A stretch of DNA of 35,252 nt from a bacterium (GTDB lineage Bacteria; Pseudomonadota; Alphaproteobacteria; Caulobacterales; Caulobacteraceae), in assembly GCA_030824495.1 (NCBI GenBank), contig JAVBXP010000081.1, forward strand, positions 1 through 35,252, given 5' to 3'. Below are positions 8,099 through 16,572 of the stretch, in pieces (the first letter of the stretch is position 1; the number at the start of each line of letters is the position of its first letter). The position numbers were made by a program, and so were the translations under genes. The notes under the pieces were generated by a model, which was not told where the DNA came from, searched no databases, and was given only the letters and a program-made list of their open reading frames with translations.

Positions 8099-8790
8099 TT
8101 GCGCGCCGAGGTCTATTGATCGGCGGCGCGTGCGTCGCCGCTGCAGGCGCAGCCTACGCACTGAAGCCCCGCAAGAAGCTGGTTCTGCTGACGAGCGGCA
8201 AGTTGGCCGACGCCATCCCGCTCAGCTTTGGCGATTGGTCGGCGGAGAACTCCGATGGCCTCGTGCAGCCCAAGAGTGAGGGCGATCTAGCCTCGACGCT
8301 GTACAGCGAGATGGTCGGCCGCATCTATCACCAGGCCTCGACCGGCGCCGCGGTCATGATGCTCATCGCCTATGGCGACACCCAGAGCGATATGCTCCAG
8401 CTCCATCGGCCCGAAGCCTGCTATCCTGCGGTCGGCTTCAATCTCATATCGACGGTTCCGGGTAAGTTGACACTGCACGGCGGCGGCGAGGTCCCGGTCC
8501 GCCGGGTGGTGGCGGCGGCGCAGGGGCGCCAAGAGAACATCGTCTACTGGGCGCGGATGGGTGAGTATCTGCCAGCCAGCAGCGGTGAGCAGCGTCAGGT
8601 TCGGCTGCAAACCGCAATGGCCGGCTATGTGCCTGATGGCGGGTTGATCCGGTTCTCGGTCGTAGGAGAAGACTCTGAAGCTGCGTTCAAGCTCCTGGAT
8701 GAATTCGTTCCAGATCTGTTGGCTGCAGTGGCAGCCAACAAGCGTCCAGCCCTTGTGGGCACCAGGCTAGCCAAGACGGTCGTGGTGTAG
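8095..8790 (+). CDS. epsI: EpsI, exosortase-associated protein
   Basis: The 231-residue product carries the EpsI domain (PF11984), with the signature LQLHRPEACYP at residues 101-111 and IPLSFGDWSAE near 41-51. The N-terminus, ARRGLLIGGACVAAAGAAYAL, is a short basic-hydrophobic anchor; its twin arginine followed by hydrophobic residues resembles a Tat signal, though a simple membrane anchor is equally likely. The rest should lie in the periplasm. EpsI proteins occur either fused to or next to exosortases and are needed for exopolysaccharide production in methylotroph and related loci; the biochemical role is unknown. The start overlaps the exosortase stop (ATGA). A perfect ten-base-pair hairpin lies inside the last coding bases (8717-8740). 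Confidence 0.88.
   Translation: MIARRGLLIGGACVAAAGAAYALKPRKKLVLLTSGKLADAIPLSFGDWSAENSDGLVQPKSEGDLASTLYSEMVGRIYHQASTGAAVMMLIAYGDTQSDMLQLHRPEACYPAVGFNLISTVPGKLTLHGGGEVPVRRVVAAAQGRQENIVYWARMGEYLPASSGEQRQVRLQTAMAGYVPDGGLIRFSVVGEDSEAAFKLLDEFVPDLLAAVAANKRPALVGTRLAKTVVV
8717..8740 (+). repeat. Perfect hairpin inside the 3' end of epsI
   Basis: TGTTGGCTGC (8717-8726) and GCAGCCAACA (8731-8740) are exact reverse complements around an AGTG loop. The hairpin ends 47 bases before the last sense codons are complete and has no T-run after it, so it is not a typical intrinsic terminator. It could stabilise or stall the transcript between the export/exosortase genes and the glycosyltransferases; this is speculation. 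Confidence 0.5.
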
Positions 8791-8941
8791 AGCCCGCCAT
8801 AACGGCTGACGCCAGCGCTTGGGCGAGACGATCTTCAATCTTCCAGTCACACCGGGCGGCGAAGATCACGCAAGGCGCGGCCCCAAAAAGTGAGAAGGTT
8901 AAGTCTTTGACATCGTGCGGCTGGATCTCGGGGAAAGCTTG

Positions 8942-9820
8942 GTGAGCGGCACGCCACGCGTCAGCGTCATCATTCCGCACTATCGCGATCTCGTGGGGCT
9001 GGACCTTTGTCTGCAAGCCCTGGCGCGGCAGACCTACCCCAGCGAGGACTTCGAGGTCATCGTCGCGGACAACAACTCGTCGGAGGGCGAGGTGGCCGTA
9101 GCTGATGTGATCGCCGGTCGGGCGCGGCTGACCGTCGTGCGGGAGAAGGGCGCTGGCCCTGCGCGCAATGGCGGCGTGGCGCTTGCACGCGGCGAGGTCC
9201 TCGCCTTCACAGACTCCGACTGCGTTCCGGAGGCCGAGTGGCTGGCTGAGGGGCTGGCGGCGCTGAGCGCCTATGACTTCATTGGCGGCCGGGTGACCGT
9301 CCTGGTGGCCAATCCCGCTCAGATGAGCGGCGCGGAGGCGTTTGAACGTGTCTTCGCCTTTGATTTCAAAACCTACATCACCAAGAAGGGCTTCACAGGC
9401 GCTGGCAACCTCTTCTGTTCCCGGGCGGTGTTCGATCAGGTCGGGGGGTTCCGGGTCGGAGTCTCGGAAGATGTCGAATGGTCACAGCGCGCACGCGGCA
9501 AGGGGCTCCGGTTGGGCTATGCGCCCCGGGCTATCGTCGGGCACCCGGCTCGGCGCAATTGGGACGAGCTGTGGGGCAAGTGGCGCAGAGTGAATGCGGA
9601 GACCTACGGGCTTTATCGTGAAAGGCGCGGGGGCGATTTGAAGTGGCTCGCTAGGAGTCTGCTCCTGCCTTTATCGGCCGTTTTGCATACGCCCCGGGTC
9701 TTCGCCAGCGACCAGTTGAGCACGGGCGGCCAAAGGTTGGCCGCGGTGGGGACCTTGTTCAAACTTAGGTTCTGGCGACTGGGCGATGCGTTGCGGCTGT
9801 TACGCCAGCGGGAAGGCTGA
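8942..9820 (+). CDS. Family 2 glycosyltransferase
   Basis: The product has the GT2 (GT-A) layout: VSVIIPHYRDLVGLDLCLQ at the N-terminus, VIVADNNSSEGE, AGPARNGGVALARGE, the metal-binding FTDSDCVPE (DxD-like), and a later FTGAGNLFCSRAVFDQVGGF with SEDVEWSQRARGKG, the acceptor-side ED motif. GTG 8942 is chosen because GGGGAAAG ends a few bases upstream; GTG 8915 in the same frame would add nine residues and has no good ribosome site. The start lies 151 bases after epsI, with no terminator seen between. It is cytoplasmic, perhaps membrane-associated by its basic C-terminal part, and should add one sugar to a lipid-linked repeat unit. Donor and acceptor cannot be told. Confidence 0.88.
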   Translation: MSGTPRVSVIIPHYRDLVGLDLCLQALARQTYPSEDFEVIVADNNSSEGEVAVADVIAGRARLTVVREKGAGPARNGGVALARGEVLAFTDSDCVPEAEWLAEGLAALSAYDFIGGRVTVLVANPAQMSGAEAFERVFAFDFKTYITKKGFTGAGNLFCSRAVFDQVGGFRVGVSEDVEWSQRARGKGLRLGYAPRAIVGHPARRNWDELWGKWRRVNAETYGLYRERRGGDLKWLARSLLLPLSAVLHTPRVFASDQLSTGGQRLAAVGTLFKLRFWRLGDALRLLRQREG

Positions 9821-9822
9821 GC

Positions 9823-10743
9823 GTGCACGTCGCAGTTTCTATCGTGGGGTTCCGGAATCCCGATGACATCGTCGGTTGCCTCGCCGCGCTCGATCGATCG
9901 ACCTATGCCGACTTCGAGGTCATCATCTGTGAGAATGGCGGAGCCGAGGCGTTCGAGGCGTTAGGTCGAGTGCTGCCTGATCGATTGGCCGGCGGCCAGC
10001 TGGTCCGTGCGGTCCTGGCGCCCGGAAACCTGGGCTACGCCGGCGGCGTCAATGTCTGCATCAAGGAAACCTCAGGCGCCGACGCTTGGTGGGTTCTGAA
10101 CCCCGATACCCAGCCCGATCCTGCCGCGATGGGGCTGATGGTCGCCCGACTTTCGGCGGGTGATTGCGATGCGGTGGGTTCGACCATCTACCTGCCCGAC
10201 GGGCAAGTGCAGTCCCATGGCGGACGTTGGCGGTCCTGGCTGGCGCGGGCAGAATCCATGGGCCATGGCAGCCCGCTCTCGGAGATACCCGAGCCGGCGA
10301 TGATTGAACGCGAACAGAACTATCTGAACGGCGCCTCAATGATGATGGGTCGCCGCTTCTTGGACGTCGTCGGCCCTATGCGTGAGGAGTACTTCCTCTA
10401 CTGCGAGGAGGTCGAGTGGTGCCTGCGAGGCATCCAACTCGGTATGCGGCTCGGCTTTGCACCCGGCGCGTTGGTCTTGCATCATGTCGGGACGACGACC
10501 GGCTCCTACGCCGATATTCGCAAGCGCCCCAAGACGCCGATCTATCTTAACGAGCGCAACAAGATGCTTACGACGCGGGACGTATTCCCAGGCCGGCTGC
10601 TGGTGGCCGCGCTGGGCTCGTTCGCCCTGATCTTCGCGCGCTTTGGTCGCCGCGGAGCCTGGCGGCAGGTCGGATATGCCGTGGCGGGGTGGGCGGCCGG
10701 GCTCGCCGATCGGCGCGGCGTTCCAGGTTGGTTGGTCAGCTAG
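9823..10743 (+). CDS. Family 2 glycosyltransferase (rhamnosyltransferase-like)
   Basis: The 306-residue GT2 protein starts with GTG two bases after the previous stop. Motifs include VSIVGFRNPDDIVGCLAALD, VIICENGG, PGNLGYAGGVNVCIK and WWVLNPDTQPD, then NYLNGASMMMGRRFLDVVG and EEYFLYCEEVEWCLRGIQLG with LHHVGTTTGSY. This pattern (NPD in place of a plain DxD, then YFLYCEEVEW) is that of WbbL/RfbF-type rhamnosyltransferases. An rmlBDA operon sits just downstream on the other strand, so dTDP-rhamnose is a reasonable donor, but this is inference. The C-terminal region (LLVAALGSFALIFARFG) is hydrophobic and may bind the membrane. It is the last gene of the rightward operon and converges on the next gene with a gap of only ten bases. 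Confidence 0.87.
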   Translation: MHVAVSIVGFRNPDDIVGCLAALDRSTYADFEVIICENGGAEAFEALGRVLPDRLAGGQLVRAVLAPGNLGYAGGVNVCIKETSGADAWWVLNPDTQPDPAAMGLMVARLSAGDCDAVGSTIYLPDGQVQSHGGRWRSWLARAESMGHGSPLSEIPEPAMIEREQNYLNGASMMMGRRFLDVVGPMREEYFLYCEEVEWCLRGIQLGMRLGFAPGALVLHHVGTTTGSYADIRKRPKTPIYLNERNKMLTTRDVFPGRLLVAALGSFALIFARFGRRGAWRQVGYAVAGWAAGLADRRGVPGWLVS

Positions 10744-10753
10744 GTCAGCAAAG

Positions 10754-11818
10754 CTAGGCTCGCGGCTGGATCTCAGCCAGCATCGCGTTTAGGTAGGCGA
10801 TCAGTGCCGCCGGATCGGTCGTGGCCAGAACGGGAGTCTTGGCGCGCACGGTCTTTAGGGCCTCGCTCAGTTCGTCAGGCGTATTTGCCACGGCGATCAG
10901 GCCGCGCGCGACGAACGCGCTGGTGATTTCTTCCTGATGGTTGTCGTAGTGCTCGCCCTTCTCCATCAAGCGGGGCATGGCGATCACGCCACAACCTTCG
11001 CGCAGGGCGGTGATCAGCGATCCGGTGCCGCCGTGGCAAATGACGATCGAGGCGTCACGCAGTAGTTCCTGTATGCGTTCAAACGGCAGGGTTTCGACGG
11101 TTTCGACGCCGTCTGGCGTGTGACCGCCGAGGCCGGTTTGAATAACCACATCTTCAGGGATTTCGCCCCTCGCCTTCAGCTCCGCGACGGTATCGACCAG
11201 ACGATTGAAGGGAAGGGTAGCGCCTACGGTCGCGAACAGCAGCGGTTTCTTGGGCGGCGCCTCGCCGTCGAGCATACGCAGAGGATCAAACACCTTCGCT
11301 TGGGGATAGAAGGAAGCCAGCGCTCTCGACTGAACCACGAGATGGTGCGCCCAAGGGGCGGCGACACGTGAGAAGATGGAGGGCCGATCGAAACGTGCAA
11401 ACGACTCAATCACTACAGTGCGAGCCCCAAATAGGCGCGCCCAGGCCACGGCAAAGAACACCGCACCCGCGCCGGTCGAGATTACGACGTCAGGGCGTTC
11501 ACGCCTGATGATTTTGGCCGAGCGGAAGATGCTCTTAATCGCGCCCGTCACCATCTTGATAGGCGCGCCGAGGCGCGCTTGCCCCACGGCGACGTGCGGT
11601 ACGAAGTAGACTTTGTGTTTGTCAGCGAGGCTCGCGCCGAGCGCGGTGTCCTCGGTGACGAAAAAGTAGTCGTGGGCCGACCAGACCGGCGCAAGGTCGA
11701 GAAGCTGCCGAACATGGCCGCCGCCCGATGCTGCGAGGCAGATCTTCAGGCGCGGACGTGCTGTGTCAGGGACCCTTATCTGCATGGCCGGATCTGTGGC
11801 CGCGGATACTGCTTCCAT
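10754..11818 (-). CDS. Fused Alg14-Alg13-like (PssD-PssE-like) glycosyltransferase
   Basis: Two halves of a GT-B enzyme that are often separate polypeptides are joined here. The N-terminal half (about residues 20-165) has KICLAASGGGHVRQLLDL and DVVISTGAGAVFFAVAWA, as in Alg14/PssD/EpsE-type membrane-anchoring subunits. The C-terminal half (about 190-354) has LLFATVGATLPFNRLVDTV, VIQTGLGGH and ICHGGTGSLITALREGCGV, the nucleotide-sugar-binding Alg13/PssE part (family 28 C-terminal type). In rhizobial loci the PssD/PssE pair adds glucuronic acid, which would suit the uronate genes here, but the donor is inference. ATG 11818 is chosen because GAGGAAG precedes it by about five bases; ATG 11893 in frame, overlapping rmlA by seven bases, is possible but adds an unconserved-looking tail. 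It is the last gene of the rml operon. Confidence 0.83.
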   Translation of the reverse strand: MEAVSAATDPAMQIRVPDTARPRLKICLAASGGGHVRQLLDLAPVWSAHDYFFVTEDTALGASLADKHKVYFVPHVAVGQARLGAPIKMVTGAIKSIFRSAKIIRRERPDVVISTGAGAVFFAVAWARLFGARTVVIESFARFDRPSIFSRVAAPWAHHLVVQSRALASFYPQAKVFDPLRMLDGEAPPKKPLLFATVGATLPFNRLVDTVAELKARGEIPEDVVIQTGLGGHTPDGVETVETLPFERIQELLRDASIVICHGGTGSLITALREGCGVIAMPRLMEKGEHYDNHQEEITSAFVARGLIAVANTPDELSEALKTVRAKTPVLATTDPAALIAYLNAMLAEIQPRA

Positions 11819-11886
11819 AACTTCCTCGCCACTTCCGTGCGCTGATCGTGACAGGACGACCTCAAGAACCAGTTGCGCTCTCGAGG

Positions 11887-12783
11887 TCACCATGACTCCC
11901 GCTGCAGTCCCTCCAGGTCACGGTCAGCGATATCCAGCAGATATCGCCCATACGCCGTCTTCTCGAACAGCTTGCCGCGGGCGATGAGCTGGGTGCGGTC
12001 GATGAAGCCGTTTAGGTAGGCGATCTCTTCCAGGCAGGCGACGTGGACGCCTTGGCGCTTCTGGACGGCGCGGACGAACTCGGAGGCCTCGACTAGGCTC
12101 TCGTGAGTGCCGGTGTCGAGCCAGGCGTAGCCGCGGGACAGTTGTTCGACGAAGAGATCGCCGGCTTCCATGTACATGCGGTTGAGATCGGTGATCTCCA
12201 GCTCTCCACGCGCCGAGGGGAGGACCTTCTTGGCCATCTCCACCACGCGGTTGTCGTAGAAGTAGAGGCCGGTGACGGCTTGGCGGGACTTCGGCTCGGC
12301 GGGCTTTTCTTCCAGGCTGATCGCGCGGCCGGTGTCGTCCAGTTCGACGACGCCGTAGGCCTGGGGTTGGTCAACCTGGTAGGAGAAGATCGTCGCGCCG
12401 TGCTCGCGGGCCGCGGCGCGCTTCAGCAACTGGCTCATGCCGGCGCCGAAGAAGATGTTGTCGCCGAGCACCAGGGCTGCGCGGTCATCGCCGACGAATT
12501 CCTCGCCGATCAGGAACGCCTGGGCCAGGCCCTCCGGCTTCGGCTGGATCGCGTACTCGATGTTGATGCCGAACGCCGAGCCGTCCTCGAACAGCCGGCG
12601 GTAGTTGTCGATATATTCCGGCGACGAGATGATCAGGATGTCGCGGATCCCCGCCAGCATCAGCACCGACAGCGGATAATAGATCATCGGCTTGTCGTAG
12701 ATCGGCAGCAGTTGTTTGTTCACCGCCAGGGTGGCGGGGTGCAGCCGCGTGCCGGAGCCGCCGGCCAGGATGATGCCCTTCAT
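11887..12783 (-). CDS. rmlA: Glucose-1-phosphate thymidylyltransferase RmlA
   Basis: The 298-residue product makes dTDP-glucose from dTTP and glucose 1-phosphate, the first step towards dTDP-rhamnose. It has the nucleotidyltransferase signature [20 protein letters not shown] with [20 protein letters not shown], the metal-binding [29 protein letters not shown], and the C-terminal [14 protein letters not shown]. Length and motifs are those of short RmlA/RfbA enzymes. It starts nine bases after the rmlD stop in the order rmlB-rmlD-rmlA. Confidence 0.96.
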   Translation of the reverse strand: MKGIILAGGSGTRLHPATLAVNKQLLPIYDKPMIYYPLSVLMLAGIRDILIISSPEYIDNYRRLFEDGSAFGINIEYAIQPKPEGLAQAFLIGEEFVGDDRAALVLGDNIFFGAGMSQLLKRAAAREHGATIFSYQVDQPQAYGVVELDDTGRAISLEEKPAEPKSRQAVTGLYFYDNRVVEMAKKVLPSARGELEITDLNRMYMEAGDLFVEQLSRGYAWLDTGTHESLVEASEFVRAVQKRQGVHVACLEEIAYLNGFIDRTQLIARGKLFEKTAYGRYLLDIADRDLEGLQRESW

Positions 12784-12792
12784 CGAAGTGTC

Positions 12793-13695
12793 CTATTCCT
12801 TTTGCGCGGACAGCAGGGTTTCGACGATCTCTTCGACCGCCTCCCGCCATGGCCGCGGCGATATGGCGTAGTCTTGCGCCAGCTTTGCGACGTCCAGGCG
12901 CGAATTGGCCGGACGACGCGCGGGCGTCGGGTAGTCCGCCGTGGTGATGCCCTCGACCTTGGGCGCAGGCCGCCCATGAGCCTCGGCGATTTCGAAGATC
13001 GTGCGCGCGAAGCCGCACCAAGTCGCCTCGCCTGAATTGACGAAGTGATAGGTGCCGGCCGGCGCTTGCGGATCGGCGATCAAGCGTTCGGTGATCGCCA
13101 ACAAGGTTTGGGCGATGTCCGTGGCGCTGGTCGGGCAGCCATGCTGATCATCGACCACACGCAGATCTGGCCGGGTCTCACCAAGGCGCAGCATGGTCTT
13201 GATGAAGTTGGCCCCGTGCGGGCTTACGACCCAGGCGGTGCGCAGGATTACGTGCCGGGGGTTTCCCGTGCGGACCGCTTGCTCGCCGGCTTCCTTGGAC
13301 GCGCCGTAGACGCTGACCGGGGCGACGGGATCGGTCTCGATATAGTAGACCGGCTTTGATCCGTCGAACACGTAGTCCGTCGAAACCTGGACGAGCGGTA
13401 TGCCGGCCTGGGCCGTGGCCTGCGCCAGAGCGGCGGGGGCCAGGGCGTTGATCTTCCAGGCCGACAGGATCTCGCTCTCGGCGCGATCGACGGCGGTGTG
13501 GGCCGCGGAGTTGATCACCGCCGCCCAAGGACGCGAGGCGACCATAGCGGCCACAGCCTCCGGGTCGGACATGTCGAGGACGTCGCGGGTGGGGGCGATG
13601 ATGTTCACGCCGGCGGCCGCGAGACGGATCACCTCCGTCCCGACCTGACCGCTGCCGCCGGTCAGGAGGATGTCGATCGAAGGCTGCGAACTCAT
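12793..13695 (-). CDS. rmlD: dTDP-4-dehydrorhamnose reductase RmlD
   Basis: This 300-residue short-chain dehydrogenase reduces dTDP-4-keto-rhamnose to dTDP-L-rhamnose with NAD(P)H. It shows the nucleotide-binding [43 protein letters not shown] and the catalytic YGASKEAGE, followed by [18 protein letters not shown], all RmlD hallmarks. ATG 13695 is chosen because it overlaps the rmlB stop as ATGA; the frame remains open upstream but only inside rmlB. The substrate needs the 3,5-epimerase RmlC, which is not encoded in this window. Confidence 0.95.
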   Translation of the reverse strand: MSSQPSIDILLTGGSGQVGTEVIRLAAAGVNIIAPTRDVLDMSDPEAVAAMVASRPWAAVINSAAHTAVDRAESEILSAWKINALAPAALAQATAQAGIPLVQVSTDYVFDGSKPVYYIETDPVAPVSVYGASKEAGEQAVRTGNPRHVILRTAWVVSPHGANFIKTMLRLGETRPDLRVVDDQHGCPTSATDIAQTLLAITERLIADPQAPAGTYHFVNSGEATWCGFARTIFEIAEAHGRPAPKVEGITTADYPTPARRPANSRLDVAKLAQDYAISPRPWREAVEEIVETLLSAQKE

Positions 13696-14756
13696 GCCTT
13701 GACGGTCTTCAGGCCCAGGCGCTGGCCAGCGTCGCTGCGCGCCAGGATCGGACCCCACCAGGCTTCATTGTCTAGGTACCAGTTCACAGTCTTGGTGATG
13801 CCGGTCTCGAAGCTCTCCTGCGCCGTCCAGTCGAGTTCGCGCGCGAGCTTGGTCGGGTCGATGGCGTAGCGGTGATCGTGACCGGGGCGGTCGGCGACGT
13901 GGGCGATCTGGTCGCGATAGGATTTGCCGTCAGCCCGTGGCCGCAAGCGGTCGAGGGTGTCGCAGATCGCGTGCACGACCTGCAGGTTGGTGCGCTCGGC
14001 CCTTCCGCCGATAATGTAGCTCTCGCCCGGGGCGCCGGCCTCGAACACCCGTGTCAAAGCGCGGGCGTGATCGTCGACATAGAGCCAGTCGCGGACATTG
14101 GCGCCAGCGCCGTAGACCGGCAGGGGCTCGCCCGCCAAGCTCTTGACGATGATTAGCGGGATCAGTTTTTCGGGGAAGTGATAGGGGCCGTAATTGTTCG
14201 AGCAATTGGTGACGAGCACCGGCAGGCCATAGGTGTGGTGCCAGGCGCGGACCAGGTGGTCAGACGAGGCCTTCGACGCCGAATAGGGCGAGCGCGGATC
14301 ATAGGCGGTTTCTTCGGTGAAGAAGCCATCGTCGCCCAGCGAGCCGAACACCTCATCGGTGGAGATATGGTGGAAGCGGAAGGCGTTCTTGGCCTTGGCG
14401 TCCAGGGCGCGCCAGTACTCCAAAACCTGCGACAGCATGTTGAATGTGCCGAGGATATTGGTCTGGATAAATTCTGAGGGTCCATCGATCGAACGATCGA
14501 CGTGGGACTCGGCGGCCAAGTGCGTGACCACCTCCGGGCGGAAGTCACTTAGGGCCGCGCGGATGGCGGACGCGTCGCAAATATCGGCTTGGCGGAAAGC
14601 GTAGCGGTTGCTGTTGGCCACGCCGTCCAGCGAGCGTAGATCTCCAGCATAGGTGAGTTTGTCGAGGTTCAGGACCTCGTGCTCGGTGTTGGCGATCAGG
14701 TGTCGAACGAGGGCCGAGCCGATGAAGCCGGCGCCGCCGGTGACGAGAATACGCAA
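13692..14756 (-). CDS. rmlB: dTDP-glucose 4,6-dehydratase RmlB
   Basis: The 354-residue extended SDR converts dTDP-glucose to dTDP-4-keto-6-deoxyglucose. Motifs: [58 protein letters not shown] with the catalytic Asp-Glu pair, [15 protein letters not shown] (Tyr-x3-Lys) and [21 protein letters not shown] 14756 is taken as start because it places MRILVTGG at the usual N-terminus and GGGGGAA lies about seven bases upstream; GTG 14762 is close by, and more distant in-frame starts would add an unconserved leader. It is the first gene of rmlB-rmlD-rmlA. The leader holds a small hairpin at 14801-14816. Confidence 0.95.
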   Translation of the reverse strand: MRILVTGGAGFIGSALVRHLIANTEHEVLNLDKLTYAGDLRSLDGVANSNRYAFRQADICDASAIRAALSDFRPEVVTHLAAESHVDRSIDGPSEFIQTNILGTFNMLSQVLEYWRALDAKAKNAFRFHHISTDEVFGSLGDDGFFTEETAYDPRSPYSASKASSDHLVRAWHHTYGLPVLVTNCSNNYGPYHFPEKLIPLIIVKSLAGEPLPVYGAGANVRDWLYVDDHARALTRVFEAGAPGESYIIGGRAERTNLQVVHAICDTLDRLRPRADGKSYRDQIAHVADRPGHDHRYAIDPTKLARELDWTAQESFETGITKTVNWYLDNEAWWGPILARSDAGQRLGLKTVKA

Positions 14757-14800
14757 GGTCACTTCCCCCAAATATGTCCAGCGGAGCGCGATCCCTGGGT

Positions 14801-14816
14801 CGAGACGGGGGTCTCG
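14801..14816 (-). repeat. Small hairpin in the rmlB leader
   Basis: On the minus strand CGAGAC and GTCTCG pair around a CCCC loop, 45 bases upstream of the rmlB start. The 144-base gap between the upstream ATPase stop and rmlB holds this hairpin and one near 14888-14909, and no recognisable promoter. Confidence 0.35.
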
Positions 14817-14887
14817 GCCGGCGCTCCAGGCCGCTTCATAAACTGCCCCACGCACGGGCGCGAGGTCCTGTGTCCGTGGCGCGCGAT

Positions 14888-14909
14888 GCGCCCCGGGGCT
14901 TAGGGGCGC
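14888..14909 (-). terminator. Weak terminator-like hairpin at the ATPase stop
   Basis: GCGCCCC (14888-14894) and GGGGCGC (14903-14909) form a seven-base-pair stem that spans the TAA stop codon of the ATPase gene on the minus strand. No T-run follows, so it may only partly separate the ATPase from the rml genes, or do nothing. Confidence 0.25.
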
Positions 14910-16402
14910 CCGGCTGCCCGGCCGGTGGCCACTGTCGGCTGAACTGCGGCCTTTTCCGGCGCTACAATCTTGTCCTGCGACTGCGGCGACGCGGCGGGGG
15001 CCTTGTTCTCGATCTTGGCCGCCTCGACCTGCGCGTCGGCCGCCTTGCGGTTTTCCAGGAAGCGCTTTTGGGCGGCGAGGATCCAGAGGTAGGGCAGGAC
15101 GGCTTCTTCGGCGAAGTGATAGCCGCGTCCATATTCGTCTTCGTTGGCTTCCAGCAGGATATGCTTGGATGCCAACTCCTCGATCGTCGCCTTGAAGGTC
15201 GCGGCGTTGGCGGCGCTCGGATAAAGAGCGTCCACGTCGCGAGCATCGAAGCGCCCGCTGTTGAAGAGCGCGGCGCCGGCCATCACGCCGAGCACATGGC
15301 GCACGCCGCTCTTCGCCGCCTGATCGATCTGGATCTGGGAGTGCTTGGAAATCCGTCCCCTGAATTCGGTCAGGGCCTGATCGACGGCCATGGATACGTC
15401 TTCGACCGTCACGCTGTTGCGGGCGTTGTCGATCGCGGCTAGCCCGGCATGGTGGCTAAGCAGGCTGGCGAAGTATGGCGAACCATTGGCCACGAAGACG
15501 ATGTAGTCCAAGGCGGCCTTATCGAACGAAATCCCGCTGATTTCTTCGCCATTTTCGACCAGATGGCTGATTTCGGCGGCGCTCATCTTCGGCACCTGGA
15601 GGGCGAAGATGTTGCGGCGGATCGAGGGGATGTGCTGGACCAGCTCGGTAAGGTCGGCGGCCACGCCGGCGATGACCAGTTGGGTGCGGATCGAGCGGTC
15701 CGACAAATTCTTGATCAGCTCGGCGATATTGCGACGGAAGTCCGGGGACTCGCAGACGTCGAACTCGTCCAGCACCACCAGCAGGCGGGTGCCGGTCAGC
15801 TTGGCGAACAGGTCGGCGACCAGGCGCGGCGAAAGTGGCCCGGCCGGCAGAAGGTCAGCCAAGGTGCCGCCCTTTTCGGCCGCATCAGCGGTGGGGGCAA
15901 AGCCGCGGTGGAACAGCAGCGGCACGTCGGCCGCCACCGCGCGGAAAATCTCGTCGAAGGTCGAGCCGGCGCCGCACGAGCAATAGACCACGATATAGCG
16001 CGCCTCTTCGGCGGCCTGGGTCAGGACGTGGACAAGCGACGTCTTACCGATCCCGCGTTCGCCATACATGATGACGTGGACGCGTTGGTCCTCAAGCGAG
16101 CGGATAAGGGTCGTCAGGACGTCGATCCGACCGGCGAACATTCGCTTGTCGGTGATCGGCTGGGAGGGCGTGAATGCACTACGCAGCTTGATGCGGGCGG
16201 CGGCGAATCGGTCGTTGAGCCGTGGGCTCAATTGGTCGCCAGCGGTCGACTGGAACCGGGGGAAAACGGAGCCGGCGGTCTTTTTGGATGCTGGGCTTTC
16301 CTCGCGCGGGGCGGGCGCCGGCGAGAAGACAAACGCCGGCGTAGCGGCCTTTTTCGGCTTTCGCCCGAACGAGCGCGCCATCAGGCTATTAATCCAACTC
16401 AC
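14900..16402 (-). CDS. AAA/STAND-like ATPase of unknown role in the exopolysaccharide locus
   Basis: The protein (500 residues from GTG 16402, with GGAGG four bases upstream; GTG 16417 and ATG 16381 are alternatives) is a soluble P-loop ATPase. After a basic, Pro/Ala-rich N-terminal 60 residues comes an Orc1/Cdc6-like AAA module: [15 protein letters not shown], Walker [10 protein letters not shown] (114-122), Walker [10 protein letters not shown] (207-215) and a sensor-like region [16 protein letters not shown] helical and winged-helix-like region follows to about residue 450, then a charged Ala/Lys-rich tail. No DNA-binding, kinase or membrane part is evident. It is transcribed with the acyltransferase fusion upstream and rmlBDA downstream, so a regulatory or assembly role in polymer synthesis is possible; I cannot name a specific family function. 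Confidence 0.75.
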   Translation of the reverse strand: MSWINSLMARSFGRKPKKAATPAFVFSPAPAPREESPASKKTAGSVFPRFQSTAGDQLSPRLNDRFAAARIKLRSAFTPSQPITDKRMFAGRIDVLTTLIRSLEDQRVHVIMYGERGIGKTSLVHVLTQAAEEARYIVVYCSCGAGSTFDEIFRAVAADVPLLFHRGFAPTADAAEKGGTLADLLPAGPLSPRLVADLFAKLTGTRLLVVLDEFDVCESPDFRRNIAELIKNLSDRSIRTQLVIAGVAADLTELVQHIPSIRRNIFALQVPKMSAAEISHLVENGEEISGISFDKAALDYIVFVANGSPYFASLLSHHAGLAAIDNARNSVTVEDVSMAVDQALTEFRGRISKHSQIQIDQAAKSGVRHVLGVMAGAALFNSGRFDARDVDALYPSAANAATFKATIEELASKHILLEANEDEYGRGYHFAEEAVLPYLWILAAQKRFLENRKAADAQVEAAKIENKAPAASPQSQDKIVAPEKAAVQPTVATGRAAGRP

Positions 16403-16572
16403 GGCGCCTCCAAGCACGCATGCTGCGGTGCATCTGAACTATCGTCGGTCTACGCGACTAGCGTTTACCCGCCATCCGTTAACACGTCGATTGTGGCGAA
16501 ATCCTAAGCGGGCGGAGTTGAGTCAACGTTAATCGACCAGGAGCGCCCATACTGGCGGTAGATTTCATGCGG

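Noticed and set aside
12103..13035. A 310-codon plus-strand frame opposite rmlA and rmlD
   Set aside because: Complement shadow of two well supported genes; no motif or ribosome site.
15449..16507. A 352-codon plus-strand frame opposite the AAA ATPase
   Set aside because: Complement of a high-GC gene with typical Gly/Asp/Arg bias; the minus strand has Walker A and B motifs.
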